Below are positions 53,539-62,203 of a stretch of 64,000 nt of DNA, one piece after another. Each line of letters opens with the position of its first letter. Positions within the stretch are counted from its first letter, which is position 1. Under the pieces are notes generated by a model. That model saw nothing but the letters and a program-made list of their open reading frames with translations, was not told where the DNA came from and did not search any database. Made by a program: the position numbers and the translations under genes. Origin of the DNA: Azolla caroliniana (taxonomy: Eukaryota; Polypodiophyta); assembly GCA_043228905.1 (NCBI GenBank), contig JBHGNT010000002.1:13020001-13084000 (forward strand), written 5' to 3'.

Positions 53539-53977
53539 TGTCAGGAATAGTACTAAAACAGAGATGGAATTAGTACTAAGAACAGCAGTACTATTAGTAC
53601 TGAGAGGACGGGACTGCGTAAGATTCCCGAGAGAGGAAGTGAGAAGAGGAGAGAGAGAGATAGCGAGAATGAGAGAGAGAGAGAGAGATGATGACAGCGG
53701 TTATATATTATGTGAAAAGATAAGTACAAGCGGCTAAGAGGCTTAAGACTGGCGTTGAACCAATTTGGTTCAAAACAATGCGTTGTGCCTCCTTTTATAG
53801 TGTTTTTAGGAATAATCCTGAAGCTTCTAGAATGTTCCAGAGAGATCTGGAATATACATCAATTTTCTATGATAAAGTATAAATGAAAATAATATCCTAC
53901 AAAATACAATTCATAATCTAATGGTAAGAGCTTGACCCATGTAGCATAAAGTCATGGGTTCGAGTCTTGCCATGACA
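53539..53977 (-). repeat. Gypsy-E 3' LTR
   Basis: 439 bp; minus-strand start TGTCATGGCAAGACTCG at 53977, end ATTCCTGACA at 53539. It is preceded (minus sense) by the purine tract AAGGGGGAGATAG at 53978-53990. It contains a tRNA-like module at its tip, a TATAAAAGGAGGC box and a CT leader tract. Confidence 0.93.
53914..53967 (+). promoter_or_regulatory. tRNA-like A-box/B-box module in the Gypsy-E LTR tip
   Basis: TAATCTAATGG (53914-53924; A-box consensus TRGYNNARNGG, one mismatch) and GGTTCGAGTCT (53957-53967; B-box GGTTCGANTCC, one mismatch), 32 bases apart. Reads on the plus strand, antisense to the element. It could recruit Pol III/TFIIIC; it does not fold into a convincing complete tRNA. 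The second LTR has the same module at 59162-59215. Confidence 0.65.
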
Positions 53978-53990
53978 CTATCTCCCCCTT
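53978..53990 (-). other. Gypsy-E polypurine tract
   Basis: AAGGGGGAGATAG on the minus strand lies directly upstream of the 3' LTR and overlaps the end of pol. Confidence 0.8.
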
Positions 53991-56271
53991 AAAGGCGACG
54001 AGTGGAACGAGTCGGCGCTAATTGCGGACCGGGTTTGTCCGGATACTTTCGGTGGAAATCAGCAAGAAGATCTTGTGCATTGGCAACATTCTCGACGGGT
54101 TCCCAAGTACGTTCGCTCGGACTATAACCGAGCCAATCGACCAAGTAATAAAGTTTGTTGCGAACAAGTTTGGAATCGAGGATGGCAGCAACTTCATACT
54201 CCGGGCCGGCGTCCAACTCCAGCGGGGGCGGCGGTGGTGTCACACGATCGGGAATGGTGTTTGCTTTATAAGGTTCAAGAAGAGAACAATGGAAAACCGG
54301 ATGTATCTGAAGCTGCTGAGGGAGATCCAGGCAGAAGGTGACATCATTAATCTTCCCCGTAATACGGAAAGGACCGAGTCGTCGATAATCCAACTTGTCG
54401 CACGGTCGAGTAGTCTTGATGTGACGACGTAAGAGCCATACTCGATCTCCGATGGCAAAAGAGGAGGGAATCCGATGACGATCCGCATAAGTCTTCTGTG
54501 TGTGTTGAGCATGACGAAGGTGAGTAGAGAGATCCATCTGGATCTTGCGTAGCCTCTCCAAATGGTCCTCGGCACGAGGGTTGGTAGGTAGCTCCGGAGT
54601 GTCGATCACCGACCAGCGAGGATGGAAACCGGTATAAGCGAGAAATGGGGAGACCCGAGTCGAGGAGTGAATAGCATTATTATACGCAAACTCCGCAAAG
54701 TGGAGAATCTCAGCCCAATCGTCCTGTTGATAACTCAGGAAACACCGGAGATATTGCTCCAACGTTTGGTTTGTTCGTTCCGCCTGTCCGTCAGTTTGAG
54801 GATGGTAGCCGGAGGAGAGGTTGCAGGAGACCTTGAGCATCCTGAAGAGATGCTGCCAAAATTTGGAGACAAATTGCGGGCCTCGGTCACTGATAATACT
54901 GTCTGGTAGGCCATGATGCCGAAATACCTCACGCATAACAAGAGCGGCGGTTTCCTCGCTAGTGATGGCTTTAGTACATGGCACAAAATGTGCCATCTTC
55001 GTATATCGATCGATGACGGTTAGGATAGCATCGAACCCCTTCGAGACCGGCAGATCTGTGATAAAATCAAGACAAATAGACTGCCATGGCTTACTTGGAA
55101 TTGGTAAAGGTTCCAACAAGCCATATGGATGGTGTCGTGGCATCTTTGCTCGGCAGCAAGCATCACAGGTCCGAACGTAGTCGTCGACAAAACGGCGCAT
55201 GTGGGGCCACCAAAAAGATCGCTGCACTAACTCCAACGTCTTGGTACTACCGAAATGTCCCGCCGTATGAGTGTCGTGACAATGTTGGACGATTTGAAGG
55301 CGACAGGAGCAATCGGGGACATATACGCGCTTTTTAAAGAATAACAAACCATCATGATATTCAAATTGTCGGTAGTCAATACCTGGTTGTTGAGACTGAG
55401 AACAGGATGCCCGAGAAGTATCAATGTGCGCCAGGATGTCTTGAGCAAAACTATCCGTCTTCAAGGTTGCACGTATGTCATCGGTAATCCGTGAATCCAT
55501 CGGGGTGTGAAAAATCCGCGTCGTGTGCAATCGTGTTGGTCCCAAGATTACTTGCTTTTGATTATCAAATGTTGCGTCACCAGGACGAGGTGCAAGATAT
55601 GAACGCCGTGATAGTGCATCTGCTTTTCCTTGCTGCTTCCCCGGTCGATATGTGATTTTGAAGTTGAAACGCGTGAGGAATTGCGCCCACCGAGCTTGTC
55701 GTCGATTTAGTACGCGAGCGTTCTGAAAATAAGCAAGATTTTTATGATCGCTAAAGACAATGACCTGATGTGGAGAGCCCTCTAAGAAATGCCGCCATTG
55801 TACAAATGAATCCACGATGGCTAATAACTCCTTGTCATGTATTTCGTAGTTGATTTCTGCGACATTGAATTTGCGCGAATGGAAAGCCACCGGATGCAAC
55901 TCTTCTTTATCGCCTTGTTGAGAAAGGATGCTACCGAGGGCGAAATCTGATGCGTCGGCCTCCATGATGAATGGTTTGCTTGTATCCACATGAGCTAGAA
56001 TCGGTGCTAATGTAAAGGCTTTCTTAAGATGCCGAAAAGCCATATCTGCTTCGATGGACCAAAGAAATGCTTGGCCCTTCTTCGTAAGTTGTGTGAGAGG
56101 TAAAATAATCTTCGAGTAATCCTGTATAAACTTACGGTAGAAGTTAGCAAAGCCTAGAAAACATTGTACATCTCGTACCGACCGTGGAATTTGCCACTCT
56201 AATACAGTTTGGATTTTAGCTGGATCCATGGCGATGCCCTTTGAGGAGATGACGTAGCCTAGAAATTCCAC
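53989..56271 (-). pseudogene. Gypsy-E RNase H-integrase-chromodomain (after an in-frame stop)
   Basis: 760 codons continuing the pol frame. RT thumb (EFLGYVISSKGIAMDP); RNase H with MEADASDFALG and YEIHDKELLAI; integrase finger HDTHTAGHFG and CDACCRAK; catalytic residues in CLDFITDLP (about 398), ISDRGPQF (about 457) and TDGQAERTNQ; C-terminal chromodomain about 690-745 (YEVAAILDSK, YYLVDWLGYSPSERTWEP). Chromodomains direct integration to histone-marked chromatin in chromoviruses. It is cut off from the RT fingers/palm by one TGA at 56329-56331; the ATG at 56271 is only the first Met after it. Confidence 0.9.
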
Positions 56272-56328
56272 TTGCTTGCAGTGAAAGCTACATTTCTCTA
56301 GCTTGGCATAAAGACCATTCTCGCGGAG

Positions 56329-57570
56329 TCACTTTAGTACTAATAGTACATGAGAATCGTGCTCTTCCTGGGTCTTCGAATAAATCAACAAATCATCCAG
56401 ATAAATGATCAAATAGATATCCAAGAGGTCTCTGAATATATCATTTTCCATGTGTTGGAAGACTGCGGGTGCATTGGTTAGGCCAAACGGCATAACAGTA
56501 TACTCGAAATGCCCATACCGCGTGCGAAAAGCGGCCTTCCACTCATCTCCCGGTCGGATCCGCACGAGATTATACGCTCCTCGTAGGTCGATTTTAGTAA
56601 AAAACTTGGCACCATTAACTCGCTCTAAAAGACTTGATATAAGAGGAAGTGCATACCTATTCCGGATGGTGACTTTATTCAATCCGCGGTAATCAACGAC
56701 AAGACGAAGTGAGCCATCTTTCTTCTTGACAAAGAAGATGGGTGCACCAGCTGGAGATTTCGAATGACGGATGAACCCGCTTGCCAAGTTCTCCTCTATG
56801 TAGGCTCGAAGGACTTCTAACTCGGTGGGTGACAAGTTGTAAATTGGTCCCCATGGTGGCTCGGTTCCTGGTTGTAAATCGATGGGACAGTCATAGGGAC
56901 GGTGATGAGGAAGGGTACCGGCTTTTACCTTGTCAAATACATCGGCATAAGGATGATATTTTGCCGGAAGTTGTATTGAGGAGTCCTTCTTAATAGTGCT
57001 AGAAGGATGTACTGATATGGCAAATAGGAACATTGCCTCCTTGGGTCCTTCTTCGCGTAGTTGATGGAGTGAAATGGTCGAAACTCGGTGAGTTGATTCT
57101 TGGGGTGGTCGATATCGGACTTCTCTTGTTCTCCAATCTATGGCTGGATTATGTAATTCAAGCCAAGGTAATCCTAGGACAATGGGATGCTCTGGACTAC
57201 TAATTATATTAAATGATATTATACACACAAAACTACCTAGGACAACTTGAATGGGTTCTGATTCTTCTACAATATTCCCGGAAGCAATGGGACGACCATC
57301 AATGACCACTACAGATGCGGGACAAGGAAGTTTTCTTAAGGATATCTGAGAAGCTTGGGCAAAATTTCGATCCATGAAACAGGAATTAGCTCCGGAATCT
57401 AAAAGTGCTAGGACGGGTACTGGGGGAGTACTTTTAGTACTAACAATGACTTGGGCTAGGAACACATTGCTAACTTGCTTGGAAGGAATGGAACCACTAA
57501 TAGGCTGTACAGATCTAGGGCTGCTGTCCAACCAAATGGCTCCTATTTTGGCTGGACTCAATCGTTTAAC
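56329..57570 (-). pseudogene. Gypsy-E protease-RT (start of pol)
   Basis: About 410 codons in the -1 frame relative to gag. Protease LLDSGANSCFMD; RT with IYNLSPTELEVL, FFVKKKDGSLRLVVDYRGLN and IYLDDLLIYS (YLDD box). No ATG start: it is expected to be made by -1 frameshifting from gag at GTTAAAC (57564-57570). It ends at TGA 56329-56331 after SHVLLVLK; CGA (Arg) is the likely original, a single CpG transition. Confidence 0.88.
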
Positions 57571-58715
57571 TCTTCATCTAATTGACTAAGGATTTCAAAT
57601 TTATTTGAGATACTTGGGCTATTAGTACTATGAATACTATCTGACACTCTATTAGTACTATTAATACTATCAGACACTCCGAAGGGAAGAATTGACTCGG
57701 GTTTAGTACAGGCGACGATTTGATTTACCTGTCTTCTTGGCCTATGGGGACAATTGATGGCGATATGTCCTGGTCCACCGCAATAAAGACATAATCGATT
57801 GGCACGTCGTCGTTGCTTTTCTTCTTCTGATAACGGGCCGCGTCGACGCATGGTATCGATCTCCATCGGTGTCGAAGTATTTGCTTGAGGTATGTCTCGT
57901 GCAAACGGTTTAGCCGCGACTGCGGCGTAAGTGGGCTCTGGCCTAGAGCGTGGTATCTGTAATTGACGTTCTGAACGCCGTTCAAAAAGGCGGTTGTCAC
58001 ATCGAACTGCTCGACTGATTGCCTCCGTAAGAGACTTTGGTTCTTCGGGGAAAGTTAGAAGTAGATCTTTGACATCGTTTCGCAAGCCATAGCGAAACTG
58101 CTCCATTAATGCTTGATCATCCCAGGGTATATCTGAAGCAAGTAGGCGGAAATCCGCCGCGTAGGCAGAGGCTGGACGATCGCCTTGACGCAATCGCCGG
58201 ATCTTGTTGATCGCCGTCCTGATGCTGTCGGTGTCTCCAAAGCAGGCTTTAAACTCACCAATAAAATCTTCAAAGTTATTAAGTAAGGGTGATTGTTTTT
58301 CTAGAAGCGGAGCAAACCATGCCAAGGCTGAGCCGCTAAGTAGCGTGCCTATTAGGCCGACTCGAGATGCATCAGTGGGATATCGGGAAGGATGCATCTG
58401 GATGACTAAGCGTACCTGATTAAGGAATCCCCGGAATTGCGAACGCGTTCCATCAAATTTCACAGGAAGTCCAATCTTGGGCTCTTTATGAAATCCTTGG
58501 GGACTGGATCCTTGTTGTTGCAACGCTGCTTCGAGTTGTTGTACCCGTAACGCTAACTCCCCATGTTGTTGTTGCGTTTGTTGTTTTTCCAGAGCGATTT
58601 GTTGCAGATCCCCTATCAGCCGTTGGTTTTCTTGTTCCAGGGCAACAAACTTTTCTTTTAGGCACTGTAGCTCGGAGAAAACGGATTGGTATTCTTGGGC
58701 GCTAACAGTAGCCAT
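57558..58715 (-). CDS. Gypsy-E gag
   Basis: 385-residue intact ORF from ATG 58715. N-terminal coiled coil (LKEKFVALEQENQRLIGDLQ), Q-rich hinge, capsid region (IGLPVKFDGTRSQFRGFLNQ, LLSGSALAWFAPLLE) and one CCHC knuckle CLYCGGPGHIAINC. It assembles the particle and binds element RNA. The last codons contain GTTAAAC three bases before the TGA stop. Closest relative here: the gag at 16297-17395. Confidence 0.9.
   Translation of the reverse strand: MATVSAQEYQSVFSELQCLKEKFVALEQENQRLIGDLQQIALEKQQTQQQHGELALRVQQLEAALQQQGSSPQGFHKEPKIGLPVKFDGTRSQFRGFLNQVRLVIQMHPSRYPTDASRVGLIGTLLSGSALAWFAPLLEKQSPLLNNFEDFIGEFKACFGDTDSIRTAINKIRRLRQGDRPASAYAADFRLLASDIPWDDQALMEQFRYGLRNDVKDLLLTFPEEPKSLTEAISRAVRCDNRLFERRSERQLQIPRSRPEPTYAAVAAKPFARDIPQANTSTPMEIDTMRRRGPLSEEEKQRRRANRLCLYCGGPGHIAINCPHRPRRQVNQIVACTKPESILPFGVSDSINSTNRVSDSIHSTNSPSISNKFEILSQLDEELND
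57564..57570 (-). promoter_or_regulatory. Putative -1 ribosomal frameshift site
   Basis: GTTAAAC in the gag phase G TTA AAC, followed by GAT and the gag stop. Slipping back one base continues into the open protease-RT frame. GUUAAAC is a known functional slippery heptamer in other systems. I did not identify a stimulatory structure downstream. Confidence 0.6.
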
Positions 58716-58770
58716 AGTATAGGGAAAAGGGTAGGAGGATGAGGGAGAGTGACAAGTAGGCTAGAGGAAA

Positions 58771-58782
58771 AAATTGGTTCAA
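58771..58782 (-). other. Self-priming PBS of Gypsy-E
   Basis: TTGAACCAATTT on the minus strand, two bases (gt) inside the 5' LTR. Perfectly complementary over 12 bases to AAATTGGTTCAA in the R region (59003-59014 minus). Not a TGG-type tRNA PBS. Confidence 0.75.
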
Positions 58783-58784
58783 AC

Positions 58785-59225
58785 TGTCAGGAATAGTACT
58801 AAAACAGAGATGGAATTAGTACTAAGAACAGCAGTACTATTAGTACTGAGAGGACGGGACTGCGTAAGATTCCCGAGAGAGGAAGTGAGAAGAGGAGAGA
58901 GAGAGATAGCGAGAATGAGAGAGAGAGAGAGAGAGATGATGACAGCGGTTATATATTATGTGAAAAGATAAGTACAAGCGGCTAAGAGGCTTAAGACTGG
59001 CGTTGAACCAATTTGGTTCAAAACAATGCGTTGTGCCTCCTTTTATAGTGTTTTTAGGAATAATCCTGAAGCTTCTAGAATGTTCCAGAGAGATCTGGAA
59101 TATACATCAATTTTCTATGATAAAGTATAAATGAAAATAATATCCTACAAAATACAATTCATAATCTAATGGTAAGAGCTTGACCCATGTAGCATAAAGT
59201 CATGGGTTCGAGTCTTGCCATGATA
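58785..59225 (-). repeat. Gypsy-E 5' LTR
   Basis: 441 bp; promoter LTR. On the minus strand TATAAAAGGAGGC (near 59044) is followed about 30 bases later by the AACCAAATTGGTTCAA palindrome, predicted to lie at the mRNA 5' end. The tip has TATCATGG instead of TGTCATGG (one transition). tRNA-like module at 59162-59215. Confidence 0.93.
59003..59014 (-). promoter_or_regulatory. Putative self-primer segment at the Gypsy-E mRNA 5' end
   Basis: AAATTGGTTCAA on the minus strand lies about 30 bases downstream of the TATA box. It is the exact complement of the PBS at 58771-58782. Confidence 0.7.
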
Positions 59226-59418
59226 GCAACCAGGGAGAGCAAAACGACAGCAAACCGTCAAGAGGCCAGCAAGGTGCGCGTTTCGGGTAAGGGTCCGACA
59301 AGACCGGAGAAAAATTAACCACACAATTAATTTCAAAAAAAAAAAACGAATCAAAGAAATCATGCAAAGGAGTGATGGAAACGGCCATGCAAACGAGGAG
59401 TAAAGAGGCACTTCGAAA

Positions 59419-60350
59419 ATGTACGAGGAGGCTATGAATAGGGCATTAAACCACCGCCACATGGCACGAAATGCTATTATAGTACACGACCTGCACATGC
59501 GTAGGCTCGAAAAAGGCGCTAAGATGCAGAGAGAAAAGGCCCCCTGCATTGAGACCTTCTTTCGCGAACCAAGGAGAACAGACGCAGACAGACGCGTGAA
59601 GATCAATCGAAGAGAGCTCGCGCACAGAGAACTCCCTCACTCAGAACTTTCTCTCTCACACTCTCTCCACCGTCAAACCTCGCCAACGCTCTTCAACCTC
59701 GACACACAGATGGGCTGCCAAACATTGTTTGAAGCCGCCAAGAAATGGCTACGGCAACACGGACTGGAGGGTTTCTTGACGATCATGGAGGCGGCGCCAC
59801 ACATGGAGGCCGAAAAGATTATCAAAGACATTGACACCGAGCTTATCACGGAGGAAGCGATCCGTGCGTTAACAGGCCTTCCGGAGGGGGGCATCTACAC
59901 GATCGACAATCCTACCTCCGAGCAGCTCATCAAATATTTCGGTGAGTATTCTCTCCCCAGCAAGGGCTACAAGACACAGGGCGGCGAAGATATGTTATTC
60001 CACGAAATTGCCCATGTTCTCCATGAGTTCGGCCACGTATACCCTCGACCCCCCGTTATGCCTCAGAACCGAGCAGGCTTGATTATCGCAACATACGAAG
60101 GGGTCAAGGTGGATTGGCCGGTGCTGATCGTTAACAGATTGTGCGCGGCTATTGATACCATAAGAGGTAAGGAAGGCAAAGAAGGCCGGAAAATATGGCA
60201 TGCGGTGACGCAATGGCTCACCCTATTGGCGCCACCTGTCGAGCCCGTCCAGACCAAGAAACGGGGAAGAGCAACGGACGGCACCCCGAAACCTCCTTCA
60301 AAACAGCAACAGTTGTTGGCCTCCAAGGCCACTAAGGGGAAGACGGCCGA
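59419..60350 (+). pseudogene. Gypsy-D post-pol ORF, truncated
   Basis: About 310 residues open. The N-terminal leader is followed by the globular domain (KKWLRQHGLEGFLTIMEAA, YFGEYSLPSKGYKTQGGED, VYPRPPVMPQNRAGL, ATYEGVKVDWPVL, TQWLTLLAPPV) and a basic KKRGRA linker. The coiled-coil part is deleted, because the frame runs into copia I at about 60350. Very similar to the Gypsy-G copy (10114-10355) and more distantly to B and C. Intact reading frame although upstream gag and pol are full of stops. Confidence 0.82.
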
Positions 60351-60947
60351 TTTATGAGCCGGTTTATGAGCAATCCCGGCAAGGAGCACTGGAACGCAGT
60401 CAAATGGATACTCTGGTACTTCAAGGGCACTTCAAATATGTGTCTCTAATTCGGCTCTAGTAAACCTCAACTTGACAGTTTTATCGATTCGGATATGTCG
60501 GCTAATGTGGATACCAGCCGGTCTACATCCGGGTATGTAATGACATATGTAGGGTGAGCTGTTTCGTGGCAGTCGAGGCTGCAGAAGACGGTTGCGTTGT
60601 CAACCACGGAGGCGGAGTACATGGCGGCTGTTGAAGCCGGTAAGGAAATATTATGGATGAAGGACTTCATCGGAGAGCTCGGTATCTGGCAAGAAGAATA
60701 TCGGCTCTATTGCGACAGTCAAAGTGCCATCCACCTTGCTAAGAACGTAGTGTACCATTCCAGGACGAAGCACATCTAGCGTAGGTATCATTGGATCCGG
60801 GAGCGAGTAGAAGATCGAGAGTTCGCGCTGACGAAGATCCACACGGCCGAGAATGGGTCAGATATGCTGACCAAAGTACTGATACCCAACAAGCTGGATG
60901 CATGTCGGAAGCGGATCGGACTAGTAAGACATCCCATGCCGGAGTGA
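60351..60947 (+). pseudogene. Copia I RNase H
   Basis: Continues the RT interrupted at 47316: FMSNPGKEHWNAVKWIL, then TAA, then DSFIDSDMSANVDTSRSTSG, a TGA, SWQSRLQKTVALSTTEAEYM, LYCDSQSAIHLAKN, and ends MPE before TGA 60945-60947. RNase H signature residues (D, E, D) are readable, but at least three stops are present. Directly followed by the polypurine tract. Confidence 0.88.
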
Positions 60948-60955
60948 AGGGGGAG
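60947..60955 (+). other. Copia I polypurine tract
   Basis: AAGGGGGAG, two bases before the 3' LTR. Confidence 0.85.
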
Positions 60956-60957
60956 TT

Positions 60958-61466
60958 TGTTAGGAAAATAGGTCCCTCCGGATAGGAAGTGAGAAGAACC
61001 GTGTTGATGAGCAACTCGGCTGAGGCCGAAACCGGAAATTGTGGAGATAGCCAACATGGAAGGGCTAAACTTGTAAATAGTCGAAAGGTTACATTGGTAT
61101 ATATAAGTACTTAGGGCAATCATGCTAAGTATGTGTGCGTTAATTGTAAAGTTACTGTTGTCGAGGTCGTGGCCTTCGTAACCATGAGAGTGAACGAGTG
61201 TGAGTGGAAGCGAGTGAGCTCCATAGTTGCCTGTTGGTGAAGCAGGATTTCGAGGTCGTTGACTCTGAGATCTCTGATTGTATTCCTTTCTCTCATAGTG
61301 TTCTGTTTCGGAGTTTGTGGACTCCACGTGGTTTTTTCCTAGTTCGGGTTTCCACGTTAAAATCCGTGTCATTCTCAGTTTCTGTATTCTGTTTTTCCTT
61401 TCCATTAGATTGACTATTATTCCGCACATATACAACCGGTTGTGGCCGGCAACGATTTGAACTTCA
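60958..61466 (+). repeat. Copia I 3' LTR
   Basis: 509 bp, TGTTAGGAAAATAGG to GAACTTCA; same family as 21964-22470. The duplication tataa follows at 61467-61471. Confidence 0.92.
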
Positions 61467-61471
61467 TATAA

Positions 61472-62203
61472 GTATAAGAAGCTATGGTCAACACCAACAA
61501 GGCATAGTGCCACCCGAAAGGAGTGGATCAACTTCAAGATGTCCTATTAGATAGTTGATTGTGCTTTCCCCTCCATGCAGAAAACATTTGAGCTCGTCCC
61601 AGTCCAGCCACTTTGCTGAATGGATGTATATATCTCAATTAGTAAGGTTGTCGAATGGATACCATGAGTTCATGGCTTTAACCCCTACATTCTAGATTGA
61701 CATTTAGGAAATTAAGAGGATATCTATGGAACGATAGAGAGGTGAGAAAATTGGGGCTTCAATTAAGGTAAGCTAATTACAATAAAGAGAGAGAGGCATG
61801 TGTGACAATCAATCCACTTTTTTATCCGACATAATGAGATGGATGCATACCTCATAGCCATTGCATTGTGTTTGGATAGATGTGGACAACGGTTTTAATC
61901 CTAGCATGATGACCTCCCATCCAGTTTGTTTCGATAGACGCTAATAATGGTTTTGATCCTAGCATGCTTTCCTCGCATCCATAGTGGTTAGATGCTGACA
62001 ACGCTTTTCATCCAAGCAAGTAAAATGAACTTGCAATGCTGTATTAGATTCTTCATATGAAGTGAATGCTTCTTCATAAGCGTTTGATAGGACATTTCTC
62101 TTATTTAGCTTTATTTACTAATTTCAACACCATGTAAAGTGAGTGCCTCCTATAAATATTGCTTTTAGAAATGATCTAGTAATGCCATAGACTAGTTTGT
62201 GGT
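61472..62203. other. Intergenic sequence downstream of the PPR gene
   Basis: About 730 bases between copia I and the PPR stop. AT-rich. It contains a loosely repeated phrase (GGTTTTGATCCTAGCATG near 61890 and 61935). It is the presumed 3' flank of the PPR transcript; no polyadenylation site could be fixed and no other gene is seen. Confidence 0.5.

Larger units (their letters stand above)
53539..59225 (-). mobile_element. Gypsy-E: full-length self-priming chromovirus-type retrotransposon
   Basis: 5.7 kb, minus strand, flanked by gcaac (53534-53538 and 59226-59230). LTRs are identical except for a GA-repeat length change and one C/T at the tip. It has gag, a protease-RT ORF in the -1 frame, and RNase H-integrase with a C-terminal chromodomain. 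Only one nonsense codon breaks pol. It lacks a tRNA-type PBS; the site just inside the 5' LTR pairs with the R region. Layout and protein order resemble the Tf1/sushi group of Ty3/gypsy elements. Confidence 0.93.
47317..60350 (+). mobile_element. Gypsy-D: Tat/Athila-like element, 3' end deleted, hosting Gypsy-E
   Basis: Starts with an LTR TGTTACCCGGCCGGCAAG inside copia I RT (left flank gtggt). It carries gag, pol and the first third of the post-pol ORF. At about 60350 it passes directly into copia I coding sequence (AGCCGGTTTATGAGC), so the rest of its post-pol ORF, its 3' LTR and the right target duplication are deleted. A repeated TTTATGAGC word at the joint suggests microhomology. Gypsy-E is inserted at 53538. 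Many nonsense codons. Confidence 0.88.
21964..61466 (+). mobile_element. Copia I: host copia element expanded to 39.5 kb by nested insertions
   Basis: The outer LTRs (21964-22470 and 60958-61466) belong to one family. They are flanked by the 5-bp duplication tataa at 21959-21963 and 61467-61471. Element pieces appear in the right order: LTR, PBS, gag (22502-22932), gag scrap (32941-32972), protease-integrase-RT (44579-47316), RNase H (about 60351-60947), polypurine tract, LTR. The gaps are Gypsy-B, Gypsy-C and Gypsy-D (with E inside it). Own sequence totals about 4.9 kb, normal for copia. LTRs differ at roughly 5% by eye, making it the oldest layer. Pol carries disabling mutations. Confidence 0.93.

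Noticed and set aside
55086-55337. Plus-strand ORFs within Gypsy-E
   Set aside because: They are antisense to the integrase and RNase H frame and carry no domain.
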